Shown one piece after another: positions 11,256 to 18,265 of a DNA stretch of 24,014 nt. The DNA lies in NCBI GenBank assembly GCA_003246035.1, contig QKBP01000053.1:1-24014 (forward strand), in the 5' to 3' direction. Both the position numbers and the translations under genes were made by a program. A model generated the notes under the pieces. The model saw only the letters and a program-made list of their open reading frames with translations. It did not search any database and was not told the DNA's origin. The number at the start of each line of letters is the position of its first letter. Positions within the stretch are counted from its first letter, which is position 1. The stretch comes from Desulfuromonadaceae bacterium (GTDB lineage: Bacteria > Desulfobacterota > Desulfuromonadia > Desulfuromonadales > SZUA-401).

Positions 11256-11283
11256 CGGGGGGTGTGCGGTTGCACACCCCCCG
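11256..11283. repeat. 12-bp perfect hairpin just after gshA
   Basis: CGGGGGGTGTGC and GCACACCCCCCG are perfect inverted copies around the 4-base loop GGTT. The hairpin begins seven bases past the gshA stop on the minus strand. No T-run directly adjoins it; a seven-T run on that strand lies 18 bases further on (11237-11231). It may protect the 3' end of the gshA message or help end transcription. The 100 bases between it and the terminator at 11112-11155 hold nothing else I can identify. Confidence 0.65.
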
Positions 11284-11289
11284 CGCATT

Positions 11290-12657
11290 TCAGGCGGCGT
11301 GGTAGCCGCAGTGATCGTACAGCAGCGCCAGCTGTCGGGTACGGTCACCGTCCGGCCAGCGGGAAAGAAGCGATTCGGCGAGGGTGACCCCTGATTCGAC
11401 GATCGGCTGAATGGCCTCGAGAAAAATACGCTCGTCCTGTGCCTCTGGACTGATCCTCTGACGGCGCAGCCCCCGGCAGGCGATCATCAGCAATTCCCGG
11501 GCGTATTCCTGCAGGCGACCCGTGGGGGTCGGGGTGGCAAGGCCAAGACGCCACGAGTTTTGGTAGATCGTGGAGAATGTTGCGAAGTCGAGGCCGTCGA
11601 AAAGTTGCAGTGCCTGGCGGGTCGCTTCCGGATCGTAGAACAGGCCCTTGACCAAGGCAGCCGGAGCGAGAGCATAGGCTGGCGGAAGGGCGTCGACGCT
11701 GCGCAGTTCGATCTGCGGACGCAGGCGAACTTCGGTAAACAGAGTCGACAGGTGTAGATCCCAGTCGGTGAGGGTGGCACGGTGCCCCGCATATCCAGAG
11801 GCGAGGTAATCGCCAAAGGTGAAAGGCGTGTCGGTAAGCGGATGCAGGTGTTCATCGCGAACGATGAAGTACATCGGCACCCCGAGGGCGAAATCGATGA
11901 AATCGTCGAGGGATGCGTCCGGTCGGTGTAAGGCGGGGATCAGCCCGGTACGACGAGGGTCGGTTCGCGACCAGATCTCCCCGCGGGTGGAGAGGAACCC
12001 GCTCGGCTGCCCCTCAAGTAGGGGGGAGTTGGCAAACAGGGCGTAGAGGACCGGAGAGAGGAGCTGACCGAGGCGCAGCTTGGCCATGCAGTCACTCTCG
12101 CTGGTGTAGTCGAGGTTGAGCTGCAGGCCGGCCGACTGTTTCATCATCCGCAGGCCCATGTCGCCGACGCGGGGCATGTAGGCGGTCATGATCGCATAAC
12201 GCTGCTTGGGGAGAGTGGCGATGCGGTTCAGCGGCGTGAGGGGGTGGACGCCGAGGCCCAGGAAGGCGAGCCCCAGTTCATCGCCTGCTGCGACGACTTC
12301 CTGCACATGGTGGAGAAACTCGGCTGCGCAGCAGTGTACGTCGCGGCAAAGACGCCCCGAGAGTTCCAGCTGTCCCCCCGGTTCCAGGGTGATGGACGAA
12401 TGGCTTCCGAGCAGACCGAGCAGATGCCCCTCCTCGCGCAGGGGCTCCCAGGGCCCGCTGCGAGCCAAAAGTTCGAGAAGGCTAACGATCTGCGGGTAGC
12501 TGGCGGCCTCGCCGCTGGCGCGGTCGAGAACGAGCTTTTCCGACTCGGTTCCGATAAAGCGGAGCGCGTCGTCCCGTACGCCACGGAGCAGGTACTCCCT
12601 GAGGTCAGCGCGGTCGGTAACGGGCTGCCCGAGATCAGGTTTGATCAATGTGGTCAT
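11290..12657 (-). CDS. gshA: Glutamate-cysteine ligase, plant/alphaproteobacterial type
   Basis: This enzyme joins glutamate and cysteine with ATP, the first step of glutathione synthesis. The 455 residues match the GCS2 family rather than the E. coli GshA type. Visible segments are GTESEKLVL (about 36-44), SITLEPGGQLELSG (about 88-101), MMKQSAGLQLNLDY (about 171-184) and WDLHLSTLFTEVRLRP followed by IELRSVDALP (about 308-335). No signal peptide is present, so it is cytoplasmic. TAAGG lies six bases before the ATG. No glutathione synthetase gene is present in the window. The gene starts 68 bases after the aminotransferase stop with a likely terminator between them, so it may depend on read-through. 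Confidence 0.9.
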   Translation of the reverse strand: MTTLIKPDLGQPVTDRADLREYLLRGVRDDALRFIGTESEKLVLDRASGEAASYPQIVSLLELLARSGPWEPLREEGHLLGLLGSHSSITLEPGGQLELSGRLCRDVHCCAAEFLHHVQEVVAAGDELGLAFLGLGVHPLTPLNRIATLPKQRYAIMTAYMPRVGDMGLRMMKQSAGLQLNLDYTSESDCMAKLRLGQLLSPVLYALFANSPLLEGQPSGFLSTRGEIWSRTDPRRTGLIPALHRPDASLDDFIDFALGVPMYFIVRDEHLHPLTDTPFTFGDYLASGYAGHRATLTDWDLHLSTLFTEVRLRPQIELRSVDALPPAYALAPAALVKGLFYDPEATRQALQLFDGLDFATFSTIYQNSWRLGLATPTPTGRLQEYARELLMIACRGLRRQRISPEAQDERIFLEAIQPIVESGVTLAESLLSRWPDGDRTRQLALLYDHCGYHAA

Positions 12658-12695
12658 ACCTTACCTTACCACCCCGACCGGTACCCGACGGCAGG

Positions 12696-12725
12696 AAAAA
12701 GCGCGCCGGTCCCGCTCTAACCGGC
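12696..12725 (-). terminator. Probable terminator between the aminotransferase gene and gshA
   Basis: Immediately after the aminotransferase stop on the minus strand, GCCGGT and ACCGGC form a 6-bp stem with a 9-base loop. GCGC and then TTTTT (12700-12696) follow. The four-base spacer before the T-run makes it weaker than a classical terminator. I see no promoter in the remaining 38 bases before gshA, so partial read-through is likely. Confidence 0.5.
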
Positions 12726-14030
12726 TCAAGAAATCAGGTACTCGGCAATGCTGTTGGCAATGGTCTCGAAGATCCGCGTAAACTCCTCCTCGTTGCGCTC
12801 AAGCAGGGTGATGCGGAAGCCCTGCTCGGGAGTGCAGAAGGATGAGATCGGGACGGTACAGATTCCCGTCGAGGCCAGCAGGAAGTAGACAAAACGCTTG
12901 TCGAGAGAGACTCCGGGCTGGTTAACTAGGCCTTCGACCAGCTGGCGAACCTCTTTGTTGTCGATCGGCAGACTCTGGCGATGGTTAAGCGTTCCGGATT
13001 TGAAAACGACACTCATGTAAAAAGCGCCGTTGGTGCGATTAACCTTGATCCCGGGCACGTTCTTGAGCAGGTCGTAGGCGATGTTGGAAAACTTCTCGTA
13101 ACGGGTGATGCGCTCCTCGAGATAGTTCGGGTACTCGGGGTGGCTCATAATCAGGGGGATCGCCTTTTGCGGCAGGGTCGTGGAACAGACCTCCACCATC
13201 TTGGAGTTGAGGATGCTCTGTACGTACTGCTTGAACATCGGGTCCTTGTCGGCGTTGTAGACCTCGATCCAGCCGCAGCGGGAACCGGGCCAGGGGACTT
13301 CCTTGCTGATCCCCTTCATGGCAATCGCCGGAAGGTCGCCGATGAGGTCGGAGATCGGCTTGGTCGACTCGCCATTGTAGACGATGTTGTGGTAAATCTC
13401 GTCGGCGATGATGAACAGGTCGTATTCCTTGGCGATGGCGACCATCTCCTTGAGGATACGTTCCGGGTAGACCGCGCCGGTCGGATTGTCAGGATTGATA
13501 ATCAGGATCCCGGAGATCGCCGGGTTGTACTTGACCGAGAGGCGCAGGTCATCCATGTCAGGATACCAGTTGTTGTCCGGGTCGAGACGGTAAGAAACAG
13601 GCCGTTGTCCGGCGTGGGCCGCCTCTGCCGACGAGTGGGTCGAGTAGGTCGGCGAGGGGCCGATGACGCGGGCCTCGCGGCGCAGGAAGCCGTAGACCTT
13701 CTGGATGGCATCGCCGAGGCCGTTGAAAAAGATGATGTCCTCAGCCTCGATCTGCGCCCTGCCTCGCTTGTTGGTAAGCTCGGCGAGAAATTCGCGGGTC
13801 TCAAGAACCCCTTTGGTGGCGCAGTAGCCGTAACTGCAGTCCTTCATGGCGAGCTCGGCGACGATCTTCTTCATCCAGTCAGGAATCTTTTCCCCCTTGG
13901 CGACCGGATCGCCGATGTTCTCCATGTTGGTCTTGATGCCGAGCTTTTTGAGCTTGTCGGCGATCTCGACGATCGCACGGATCTCGTAGGTCAGCTCCCC
14001 GGCCCCGATATGGACGATGTTGTTGCGCAT
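12726..14030 (-). CDS. PLP-dependent aminotransferase, AlaA-like (glutamate-pyruvate type)
   Basis: The 434-residue class I/II aminotransferase moves an amino group between an amino acid and a 2-oxo acid. Motifs are IINPDNPTGAVYPE (Asn182), IIADEIYHNIVY (Asp210, Tyr213), the PLP Lys243 in KGISKEVPWPG, and Arg251 in SRCGWIE. By eye it resembles E. coli AlaA, for example WYPDMDDLR against WFPDLDDIR and the whole NPTGAVY-to-ADEIY block, so pyruvate/alanine is the favoured substrate pair; aspartate is the main alternative. I chose ATG 14030 (MRNNIVHIG) because AGGAAGG lies about 10 bases upstream. An in-frame ATG at 14147 has no ribosome binding site and would translate through a terminator. Transcription from upstream must cross the terminator at 14053-14090. 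Confidence 0.9.
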   Translation of the reverse strand: MRNNIVHIGAGELTYEIRAIVEIADKLKKLGIKTNMENIGDPVAKGEKIPDWMKKIVAELAMKDCSYGYCATKGVLETREFLAELTNKRGRAQIEAEDIIFFNGLGDAIQKVYGFLRREARVIGPSPTYSTHSSAEAAHAGQRPVSYRLDPDNNWYPDMDDLRLSVKYNPAISGILIINPDNPTGAVYPERILKEMVAIAKEYDLFIIADEIYHNIVYNGESTKPISDLIGDLPAIAMKGISKEVPWPGSRCGWIEVYNADKDPMFKQYVQSILNSKMVEVCSTTLPQKAIPLIMSHPEYPNYLEERITRYEKFSNIAYDLLKNVPGIKVNRTNGAFYMSVVFKSGTLNHRQSLPIDNKEVRQLVEGLVNQPGVSLDKRFVYFLLASTGICTVPISSFCTPEQGFRITLLERNEEEFTRIFETIANSIAEYLIS

Positions 14031-14052
14031 ATCTCTGATTACCTTCCTGCAG

Positions 14053-14090
14053 AAAAAATATGAAAAGGCCATGAGCGTGAGCCCATGGCC
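14053..14090 (-). terminator. Leader terminator (attenuator) in front of the aminotransferase gene
   Basis: On the minus strand GGCCATGGGC and GCTCATGGCC form a 10-bp stem (one G-U pair) with the 4-base loop TCAC. TTTT, CATA and TTTTTT (ending at 14053) follow. The T-run ends a few bases before the AGGAAGG ribosome binding site, leaving no room for another promoter. Transcripts that make the aminotransferase must therefore read through it. It also serves as the end of the upstream protease transcript, which has no other terminator. Confidence 0.85.
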
Positions 14091-14115
14091 TCCGGAAAAC
14101 GGGTGACTTGCGTGG

Positions 14116-14220
14116 TCAGTCGACTCCTCCAGGGCAATGGGCGTCATCCGGGCGTGCGGCGGCTGCCGCGCTCGTAGCTCGTGCCAAGAAGGATTCGATG
14201 CTGTGCTGACGAATGTTCAC
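14116..14220 (-). CDS. Putative alanine-rich leader peptide (34 residues)
   Basis: A short frame starts at GTG 14220-14218, with GAGG ending seven bases upstream, and stops at TGA 14118-14116. It begins MNIRQHSIESFLARATS, continues with five consecutive alanines (residues 18-22, codons GCG GCA GCC GCC GCA) and ends RPDDAHCPGGVD. Eight of its 34 residues are alanine. It lies between a TTGACA promoter element and the terminator at 14053-14090, ahead of an alanine-type aminotransferase. I infer a leader peptide whose translation speed reports alanyl-tRNA charging. No such peptide is known to me by name. It could instead be a chance open frame in GC-rich DNA, but the ribosome binding site, stop position and pairing geometry argue against that. 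Confidence 0.6.
   Translation of the reverse strand: MNIRQHSIESFLARATSAAAAARPDDAHCPGGVD
14133..14142 (-). promoter_or_regulatory. Predicted antiterminator arm inside the leader peptide frame
   Basis: On the minus strand GCCCATTGCC can pair with the terminator 5' arm GGCCATGGGC (14090-14081) in nine of ten positions, with one T-C mismatch. The arm starts 12 bases after the last of the five alanine codons, about the downstream reach of a stalled ribosome, and ends 14 bases before the leader stop codon. A ribosome stalled on the alanine run would leave it free; one that reaches the stop would cover at least its 3' part. Confidence 0.55.
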
Positions 14221-14244
14221 TTTGTAACCTCGCAGTTCAGCAGG

Positions 14245-14273
14245 TGGTAACACAGTGGAAGGGAGGCTGTCAA
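14245..14273 (-). promoter_or_regulatory. Candidate promoter for the leader and aminotransferase
   Basis: A perfect -35 box TTGACA (14273-14268) starts eight bases after the protease stop codon. At 17-base spacing the -10 position reads TTACCA (14250-14245), a weak match to TATAAT. The predicted start would be near 14238, giving a leader of about 150 bases up to the terminator. The -10 weakness keeps confidence moderate. Confidence 0.45.
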
Positions 14274-14281
14274 GCGTTGCC

Positions 14282-16417
14282 TTACGTGCCGTTGGCCGTG
14301 CGCTGGTACGCTCCCTTTCCGGCGGTCGCGCGGATGTGCAGGAGGTCGTCAAGGAGGGCACGCGCCTCGGCGAAAATCGCATCATCCTCGAGTTCCGAGC
14401 GCCATGCCTCGGGGTCGCTTTCCCCTTCGTCCTCGTCCTTGTCCGCGCCGTGGAAGCCAATCGTACGGAGGCTGCTGGTTTTCTCCCGTTCGAGGCGTGC
14501 GGCGGTGAGTTCGAGCGGGACGCGGGTTTGCTCGCTGCGAGTCTTGAGCAGCTCGGCCTGTTCGCGAATCTCTTTAAAGTCGCTGCTCTGCTGCTGACGC
14601 TCGAGACTCAAGGCGCGCAGCGCGTTGAGCTCGGCAACCGGCTCCTGCCAAGGCGTGAAGGGGGTCTTGGCCACGGTATCCCAGGGGAGGGAATGCTCCA
14701 GGTAGCGCTCGCCCGTTTCGAGGTGCTGTTGACGGTCCGGGAGAATGATGTCGGGGACCACGCCCCGATACTGGGTCGACTCACCGCTGACTCGGTAGAA
14801 CTTTTGGATCGTGACCATCAGGGCGCCGAGAGGGAGGTATTTCTGCATGTTGCGGAACGGGAGGTGCCGATCGAGGTCGACCACCGCCTGCACGGTCCCC
14901 TTACCGTGGGTATGGTCGCTACCAACGATCAGGGCGCGGCGGTAGTCCTGAAGAGCCCCCGCGAGAATTTCCGACGCCGATGCACTGAAGCGGTTGACCA
15001 GGACCACCAGCGGCCCGGAATACGCTATCGAGGTGTCGGTGTCACTGAGGGTCTTGATGCTGCCGTCGCCGTTGCGGACCTGGACGATCGGTCCGCTGGA
15101 GATGAACAGACCGGCAATCGACACCGCATCGGTCAGCGCCCCGCCCCCGTTGTTGCGCAGATCGAGTATCAGGCCGTCGAGCGGCGCCTCCCGGGTCAGT
15201 TCCTGGAGCACGCGGCGTGTGTCATCGGTCGAATTACGTCCCTCACCCTGCTGGGCAAAGTCACGATAAAAAGTCGGGATTTTGAGGTAGCCGAAGCGTT
15301 CACCGTTGCCCTCCGGCGGGAGGAGAGTCCCCTTGACGAACGTCTCCTCGATCTGCACGACGTCACGGACAATGGCGATGGTCTGGTGGCGGCCGTCAGG
15401 CTTGCGCACCGACAGGCGGACAACGGTCCCCTTGGGTCCTCGGATCAGGGCGACGGCCTCGCGCAGACGCATGTTGGTGACGTCGACGGCCTCTTCACCC
15501 TCCTGGGAAACCTCGAGGATCAGGTCCTCGGCGGCCAGTTCCCCTTGGCGGCTCGCGGCACCACCTGGGATGATCGAGACGACCTTGATGTAGCCGTCCT
15601 CCTCACGCAAGGTGGCGCCGATCCCCTCGAGGCTGCCACGCATGTGGATGTCGAAATCCTCTTTCTGACGCGGTGGGAGGTAGTTGGTGTGCGGGTCGAA
15701 AGCCCTAGTCACCGTCCCGAGGAAATAGTTGTAATGATCCTGAAGGGTTTCATCAAGCAGTCGCTTGAAAACGCCGCGCAGGCTTTTACCGACTTTATCG
15801 CGGGCCTCGGCTTCGAGCTCGACGCGGCGCGTGTCGTCCACAGGTCCTTCCTGCTCCGCCTCCTCGAGCAGGTCGAGGTAGCGGTTCAGGGTCTGGAGCT
15901 TCAGAGCCAGACGCCAACGCTCCAGGAGTGCGGCACTGTCGGTGCAGAACTCGAGTTTGTCGGCATCGGTCTCGAAGTATTCCTCGCGACTGAAGTCGAA
16001 CGGGGTCGCCAGCAGGTCGAGGACCGGAGGCTGGATCTGACGGATGCGCTGCAACAGCAGTCGATGTCCGACATCGGGGAGCGTCAGGCGCCCCTCCTTG
16101 AAGTCATTGGGAAGAGAGCTCTCGAGCCCCTCGAGCTGGCGGACGTCGCCCTGGAGCAGAAACCGCTTTTGCGGATCGAGCTGCTCGAGGTACAGGGTGA
16201 AGACATCGCTGGCGAATTGGGTGTCGAAGGGGCGCGGCTGGTAATGGTTGTTGCTCAGCTGCTGTTTGAGGATGTAGCTGAGAAGACGCGCGCGGCCGTC
16301 CTGCCGGTCATCGGAATTATCAGCCCCAAGATAGGCTGCGCTGACGAGGCCGATGCTGACAAGTAACGCCAGCACGAGCAGGCGTTTTATCCAGGTATGC
16401 ATGGTACAAGGGTCCAT
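14282..16417 (-). CDS. prc: Tail-specific (C-terminal processing) protease, S41 family
   Basis: Prc/Tsp proteases are periplasmic serine proteases that degrade proteins from their C-termini. The 711 residues show an N-terminal hydrophobic signal or anchor (about 10-30), a long N-terminal domain, a PDZ domain around 255-345 (GSLEGIGATL), the S41 core with GLILDLRNNGGG, and a helical C-terminal domain. The Ser-Lys dyad is visible: Ser480 in NRFSASASEI and Lys506 in HGKGTVQ, matching E. coli Prc Ser452 and Lys477. Length and domain order fit Prc rather than the shorter CtpA. The ATG at 16417 lacks a good ribosome binding site; ATG 16402 (MHTWIKRLL) is possible. Its own promoter lies at 16452-16481. 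Confidence 0.94.
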   Translation of the reverse strand: MDPCTMHTWIKRLLVLALLVSIGLVSAAYLGADNSDDRQDGRARLLSYILKQQLSNNHYQPRPFDTQFASDVFTLYLEQLDPQKRFLLQGDVRQLEGLESSLPNDFKEGRLTLPDVGHRLLLQRIRQIQPPVLDLLATPFDFSREEYFETDADKLEFCTDSAALLERWRLALKLQTLNRYLDLLEEAEQEGPVDDTRRVELEAEARDKVGKSLRGVFKRLLDETLQDHYNYFLGTVTRAFDPHTNYLPPRQKEDFDIHMRGSLEGIGATLREEDGYIKVVSIIPGGAASRQGELAAEDLILEVSQEGEEAVDVTNMRLREAVALIRGPKGTVVRLSVRKPDGRHQTIAIVRDVVQIEETFVKGTLLPPEGNGERFGYLKIPTFYRDFAQQGEGRNSTDDTRRVLQELTREAPLDGLILDLRNNGGGALTDAVSIAGLFISSGPIVQVRNGDGSIKTLSDTDTSIAYSGPLVVLVNRFSASASEILAGALQDYRRALIVGSDHTHGKGTVQAVVDLDRHLPFRNMQKYLPLGALMVTIQKFYRVSGESTQYRGVVPDIILPDRQQHLETGERYLEHSLPWDTVAKTPFTPWQEPVAELNALRALSLERQQQSSDFKEIREQAELLKTRSEQTRVPLELTAARLEREKTSSLRTIGFHGADKDEDEGESDPEAWRSELEDDAIFAEARALLDDLLHIRATAGKGAYQRTANGT

Positions 16418-16451
16418 TGGGGGAATTTTTCGAGACGAGTCCCGATCTAGG

Positions 16452-16481
16452 ACTATACCATGCTTCGTCAGCTCAGGGCAA
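16452..16481 (-). promoter_or_regulatory. Sigma-70-type promoter for the prc protease
   Basis: On the minus strand TTGCCC (16481-16476), an 18-base spacer and TATAGT (16457-16452) are preceded at the -10 by TGG, which makes an extended -10 element. The expected start is about 28 bases before the ATG at 16417. It lies just downstream of the stop of the preceding leftward gene, which separates prc from the pilT unit. Confidence 0.6.
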
Positions 16482-16497
16482 AATAGAACAGATGATG

Positions 16498-16947
16498 TTA
16501 ATCTTGGACGCTGACAATGAAGTTTCGATTGAGATAGAGGACCTGGTCGTCAATGTGAAAACGCAGGAACCCCTGGGAGCGGTTCATGAAATCCTTGACC
16601 CGCTGCCCCCCCTCGGGGAGGTCGACGTAGACCTCGGCAGCCAGGTCCCGGCCGAGAACCGTCTGAACGCGGACATGGTAATGGGCCCCGAGGGTCATCA
16701 GCTCAACGAGCTCGCTGGCGGCTTCGACCTGGGCCGATACCAGCTGAAACAGGTGGATGAGCAGCATCCCCCCCTCGGTCTTCACCGGAATGAAAGCCTC
16801 GTCGCCGTTGAGCAGTTCACCGACACGCTGCAGGCCGTCGTGATGCGCACCGAACAGATTGAGGAACACTTCGCCCCAGATCTCTCGACCGTCAGCGAGG
16901 CTGAAGAGAACCCGGCAGGTTTCTTTGGAGATGCGCTGGCTATCCAT
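16498..16947 (-). CDS. Small internally duplicated protein encoded directly after pilT
   Basis: I do not recognise a named function for this 149-residue cytoplasmic protein. It contains two similar halves. The first has REIWGEVFLNL, then QRVGELLNGDEAFIPV and a beta-rich end. The second has RDLAAEVYVDL, then QRVKDFMNRSQGFLRF and LYLNRNFIVSV. The pattern (G-x-hydrophobic strand, R-V-x-[DE]-hydrophobic-[LM]-N, F-[IL], then a strand ending in V) appears in small DUF6812-like proteins, which is a family impression only. Its ATG is two bases after the pilT stop and its ribosome binding site GAGGT lies in the pilT end, so the two are almost certainly co-translated. A role linked to twitching or pilus retraction is inference. 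Confidence 0.8.
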   Translation of the reverse strand: MDSQRISKETCRVLFSLADGREIWGEVFLNLFGAHHDGLQRVGELLNGDEAFIPVKTEGGMLLIHLFQLVSAQVEAASELVELMTLGAHYHVRVQTVLGRDLAAEVYVDLPEGGQRVKDFMNRSQGFLRFHIDDQVLYLNRNFIVSVQD

Positions 16948-16949
16948 GG

Positions 16950-18038
16950 TTACCTCGCGGCAGCTGCGGAACGTGGGCCCGGGGTGGCGTTCGGGGCCTG
17001 GAAGAGCGATTTGTTGGAGGCGGAGCGGTAGGCCTCGTCAGGGCTGATCCTCTTGGCCGTCAGGAGCACCTGGATCGCTTGGTCCATCAGCTGCATCCCC
17101 TCCCCCTTGGCGGTCTGGATGATACTGGGGATCTGGAAAGTTTTGGCTTCGCGGATCAGGTTGGAAATCGCGGTGGTGACGATCATGATCTCCAGGGCGG
17201 CGGCGCGCTTGCCATCGACGGTACGCAGCAGCTGCTGAGCTACGACCCCCTTGAGGGATTCGGCGAGCATGGCGCGGATCTGCTCCTGCTGCTCCTGGGG
17301 GAAGACGTTGATGATCCGGTCGATGGTCTTGGCGGCGCTGTTGGTGTGCAGGGTCCCGAAGACCAGGTGGCCGGTTTCGGCGGCGGTGATGGCCAGTTCG
17401 ATGGTCTCGAGGTCGCGCATCTCGCCGACCAGGATGATGTCAGGGTCCTCACGCAGTGAGGCCTTGAGGGCATTGGCAAACGATTTGGTGTGCCGTCCGA
17501 CTTCACGCTGGTTGATCAGGCTCTTCTGACTGACATGGACGAATTCGACCGGGTCTTCGACCGTCAGGATGTGCTCCTTGCGGTTGCGATTGATGTAGTC
17601 GATCAGCGCCGCCAGGGTGGTCGACTTGCCACTCCCCGTGGGCCCGGTGACCAGGATCAGCCCCTTTTTGTACTGAGTGAGCTTGAGCAGGGTGTCGGGG
17701 AGGCCGAGCTGTTCCACGGTCAGGATTTCAGAGGGGATAATGCGGAACACGGCGCTGACGCCGAGGCGGCCGACGAAGATGTTGGCACGAAAGCGTGCCT
17801 TGAGGGCCGGTACTTCGTAGGCAAAATCGAGATCGAGGGTGTTTTCGAACTTGGATCGCTGCCCCTCGTTCATGATTTCGTAAACCAGGCCCTTGATCTG
17901 GTCGTGACTGAGTCGCTGCTGCATGACCGGGGTCAACTCTCCGGAGATGCGGATCAGGGGGGGGTTCTGTGGCGAGAGGTGCAGGTCGGAGCCCCCGTTC
18001 TCGCTGAGCATCTTGAAGAGACCGTCGATTTTCGCCAT
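16950..18038 (-). CDS. pilT: Type IV pilus retraction ATPase PilT
   Basis: PilT is the hexameric cytoplasmic ATPase that powers pilus retraction and twitching. The 362 residues include Walker A GPTGSGKST (132-140), the Asp box EDPVEFVH (161-168), Walker B DIILVGEMRD (200-209), the His box TGHLVFGTLHTNSA (222-235) and the retraction motif AISNLIRE (290-297), which differs by one residue from the usual AIRNLIRE. The motif separates PilT from PilB and GspE. The ATG at 18038 has GGAGG nine bases upstream; an in-frame ATG at 18143 would give a non-family N-terminus. A sigma-54-type promoter lies at 18089-18102, and a small gene follows two bases after the stop. Confidence 0.95.
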   Translation of the reverse strand: MAKIDGLFKMLSENGGSDLHLSPQNPPLIRISGELTPVMQQRLSHDQIKGLVYEIMNEGQRSKFENTLDLDFAYEVPALKARFRANIFVGRLGVSAVFRIIPSEILTVEQLGLPDTLLKLTQYKKGLILVTGPTGSGKSTTLAALIDYINRNRKEHILTVEDPVEFVHVSQKSLINQREVGRHTKSFANALKASLREDPDIILVGEMRDLETIELAITAAETGHLVFGTLHTNSAAKTIDRIINVFPQEQQEQIRAMLAESLKGVVAQQLLRTVDGKRAAALEIMIVTTAISNLIREAKTFQIPSIIQTAKGEGMQLMDQAIQVLLTAKRISPDEAYRSASNKSLFQAPNATPGPRSAAAAR

Positions 18039-18088
18039 GGCGGCATGCCTCCGTGTAGTGGTATGGTGACAAATCCCTGAGCGATTAT

Positions 18089-18102
18089 GCAGGGAGCGTG
18101 CC
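18089..18102 (-). promoter_or_regulatory. Sigma-54-type promoter upstream of pilT
   Basis: On the minus strand GGCACGCTCCCTGC has the GG-N10-GC core of the -24/-12 promoter. The extended match is CGGCACG-N4-CTGCA against TGGCACG-N4-TTGCW, differing at two positions. Transcription would start near 18077, about 39 bases before the pilT ATG. A CATAAT hexamer overlaps (18090-18085), but its -35 position is poor, so the sigma-54 reading is preferred. Regulation by a PilR-like activator would fit but is inference. Confidence 0.55.
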
Positions 18103-18133
18103 GCATGGTCCTCTGGGCGCAGGCCCGGAGAGA

Positions 18134-18150
18134 CCCTCCTCAAAGGAGGG
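18134..18150. repeat. 7-bp perfect hairpin between pilT and pncA
   Basis: CCCTCCT and AGGAGGG are perfect inverted copies around a 3-base loop (CAA). It lies about 30 bases upstream of the pilT promoter and about 115 bases upstream of the nicotinamidase start, in a 227-base divergent region. No T-run follows on either strand. It could be a protein-binding dyad. The rest of this intergenic region shows no clear pncA promoter; TTGCCA at 18217-18222 has only a poor -10 partner. Confidence 0.4.
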
Positions 18151-18265
18151 GCAGGGGGCTCGCGTGGCCAAAAGCTTGCCGCGTCGGCGCCAAGATTAAG
18201 TCACGCCGAGACAAGGTTGCCAGCTAGGGTAGCATAGGCTTAAACGAGACGAACAGGGGGTGTGC

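Noticed and set aside
14255..16366. A 703-codon open frame on the plus strand opposite prc.
   Set aside because: It is the antisense shadow of a well-supported protease. Its product has no recognisable domain, and GC-rich genes often leave such frames open.
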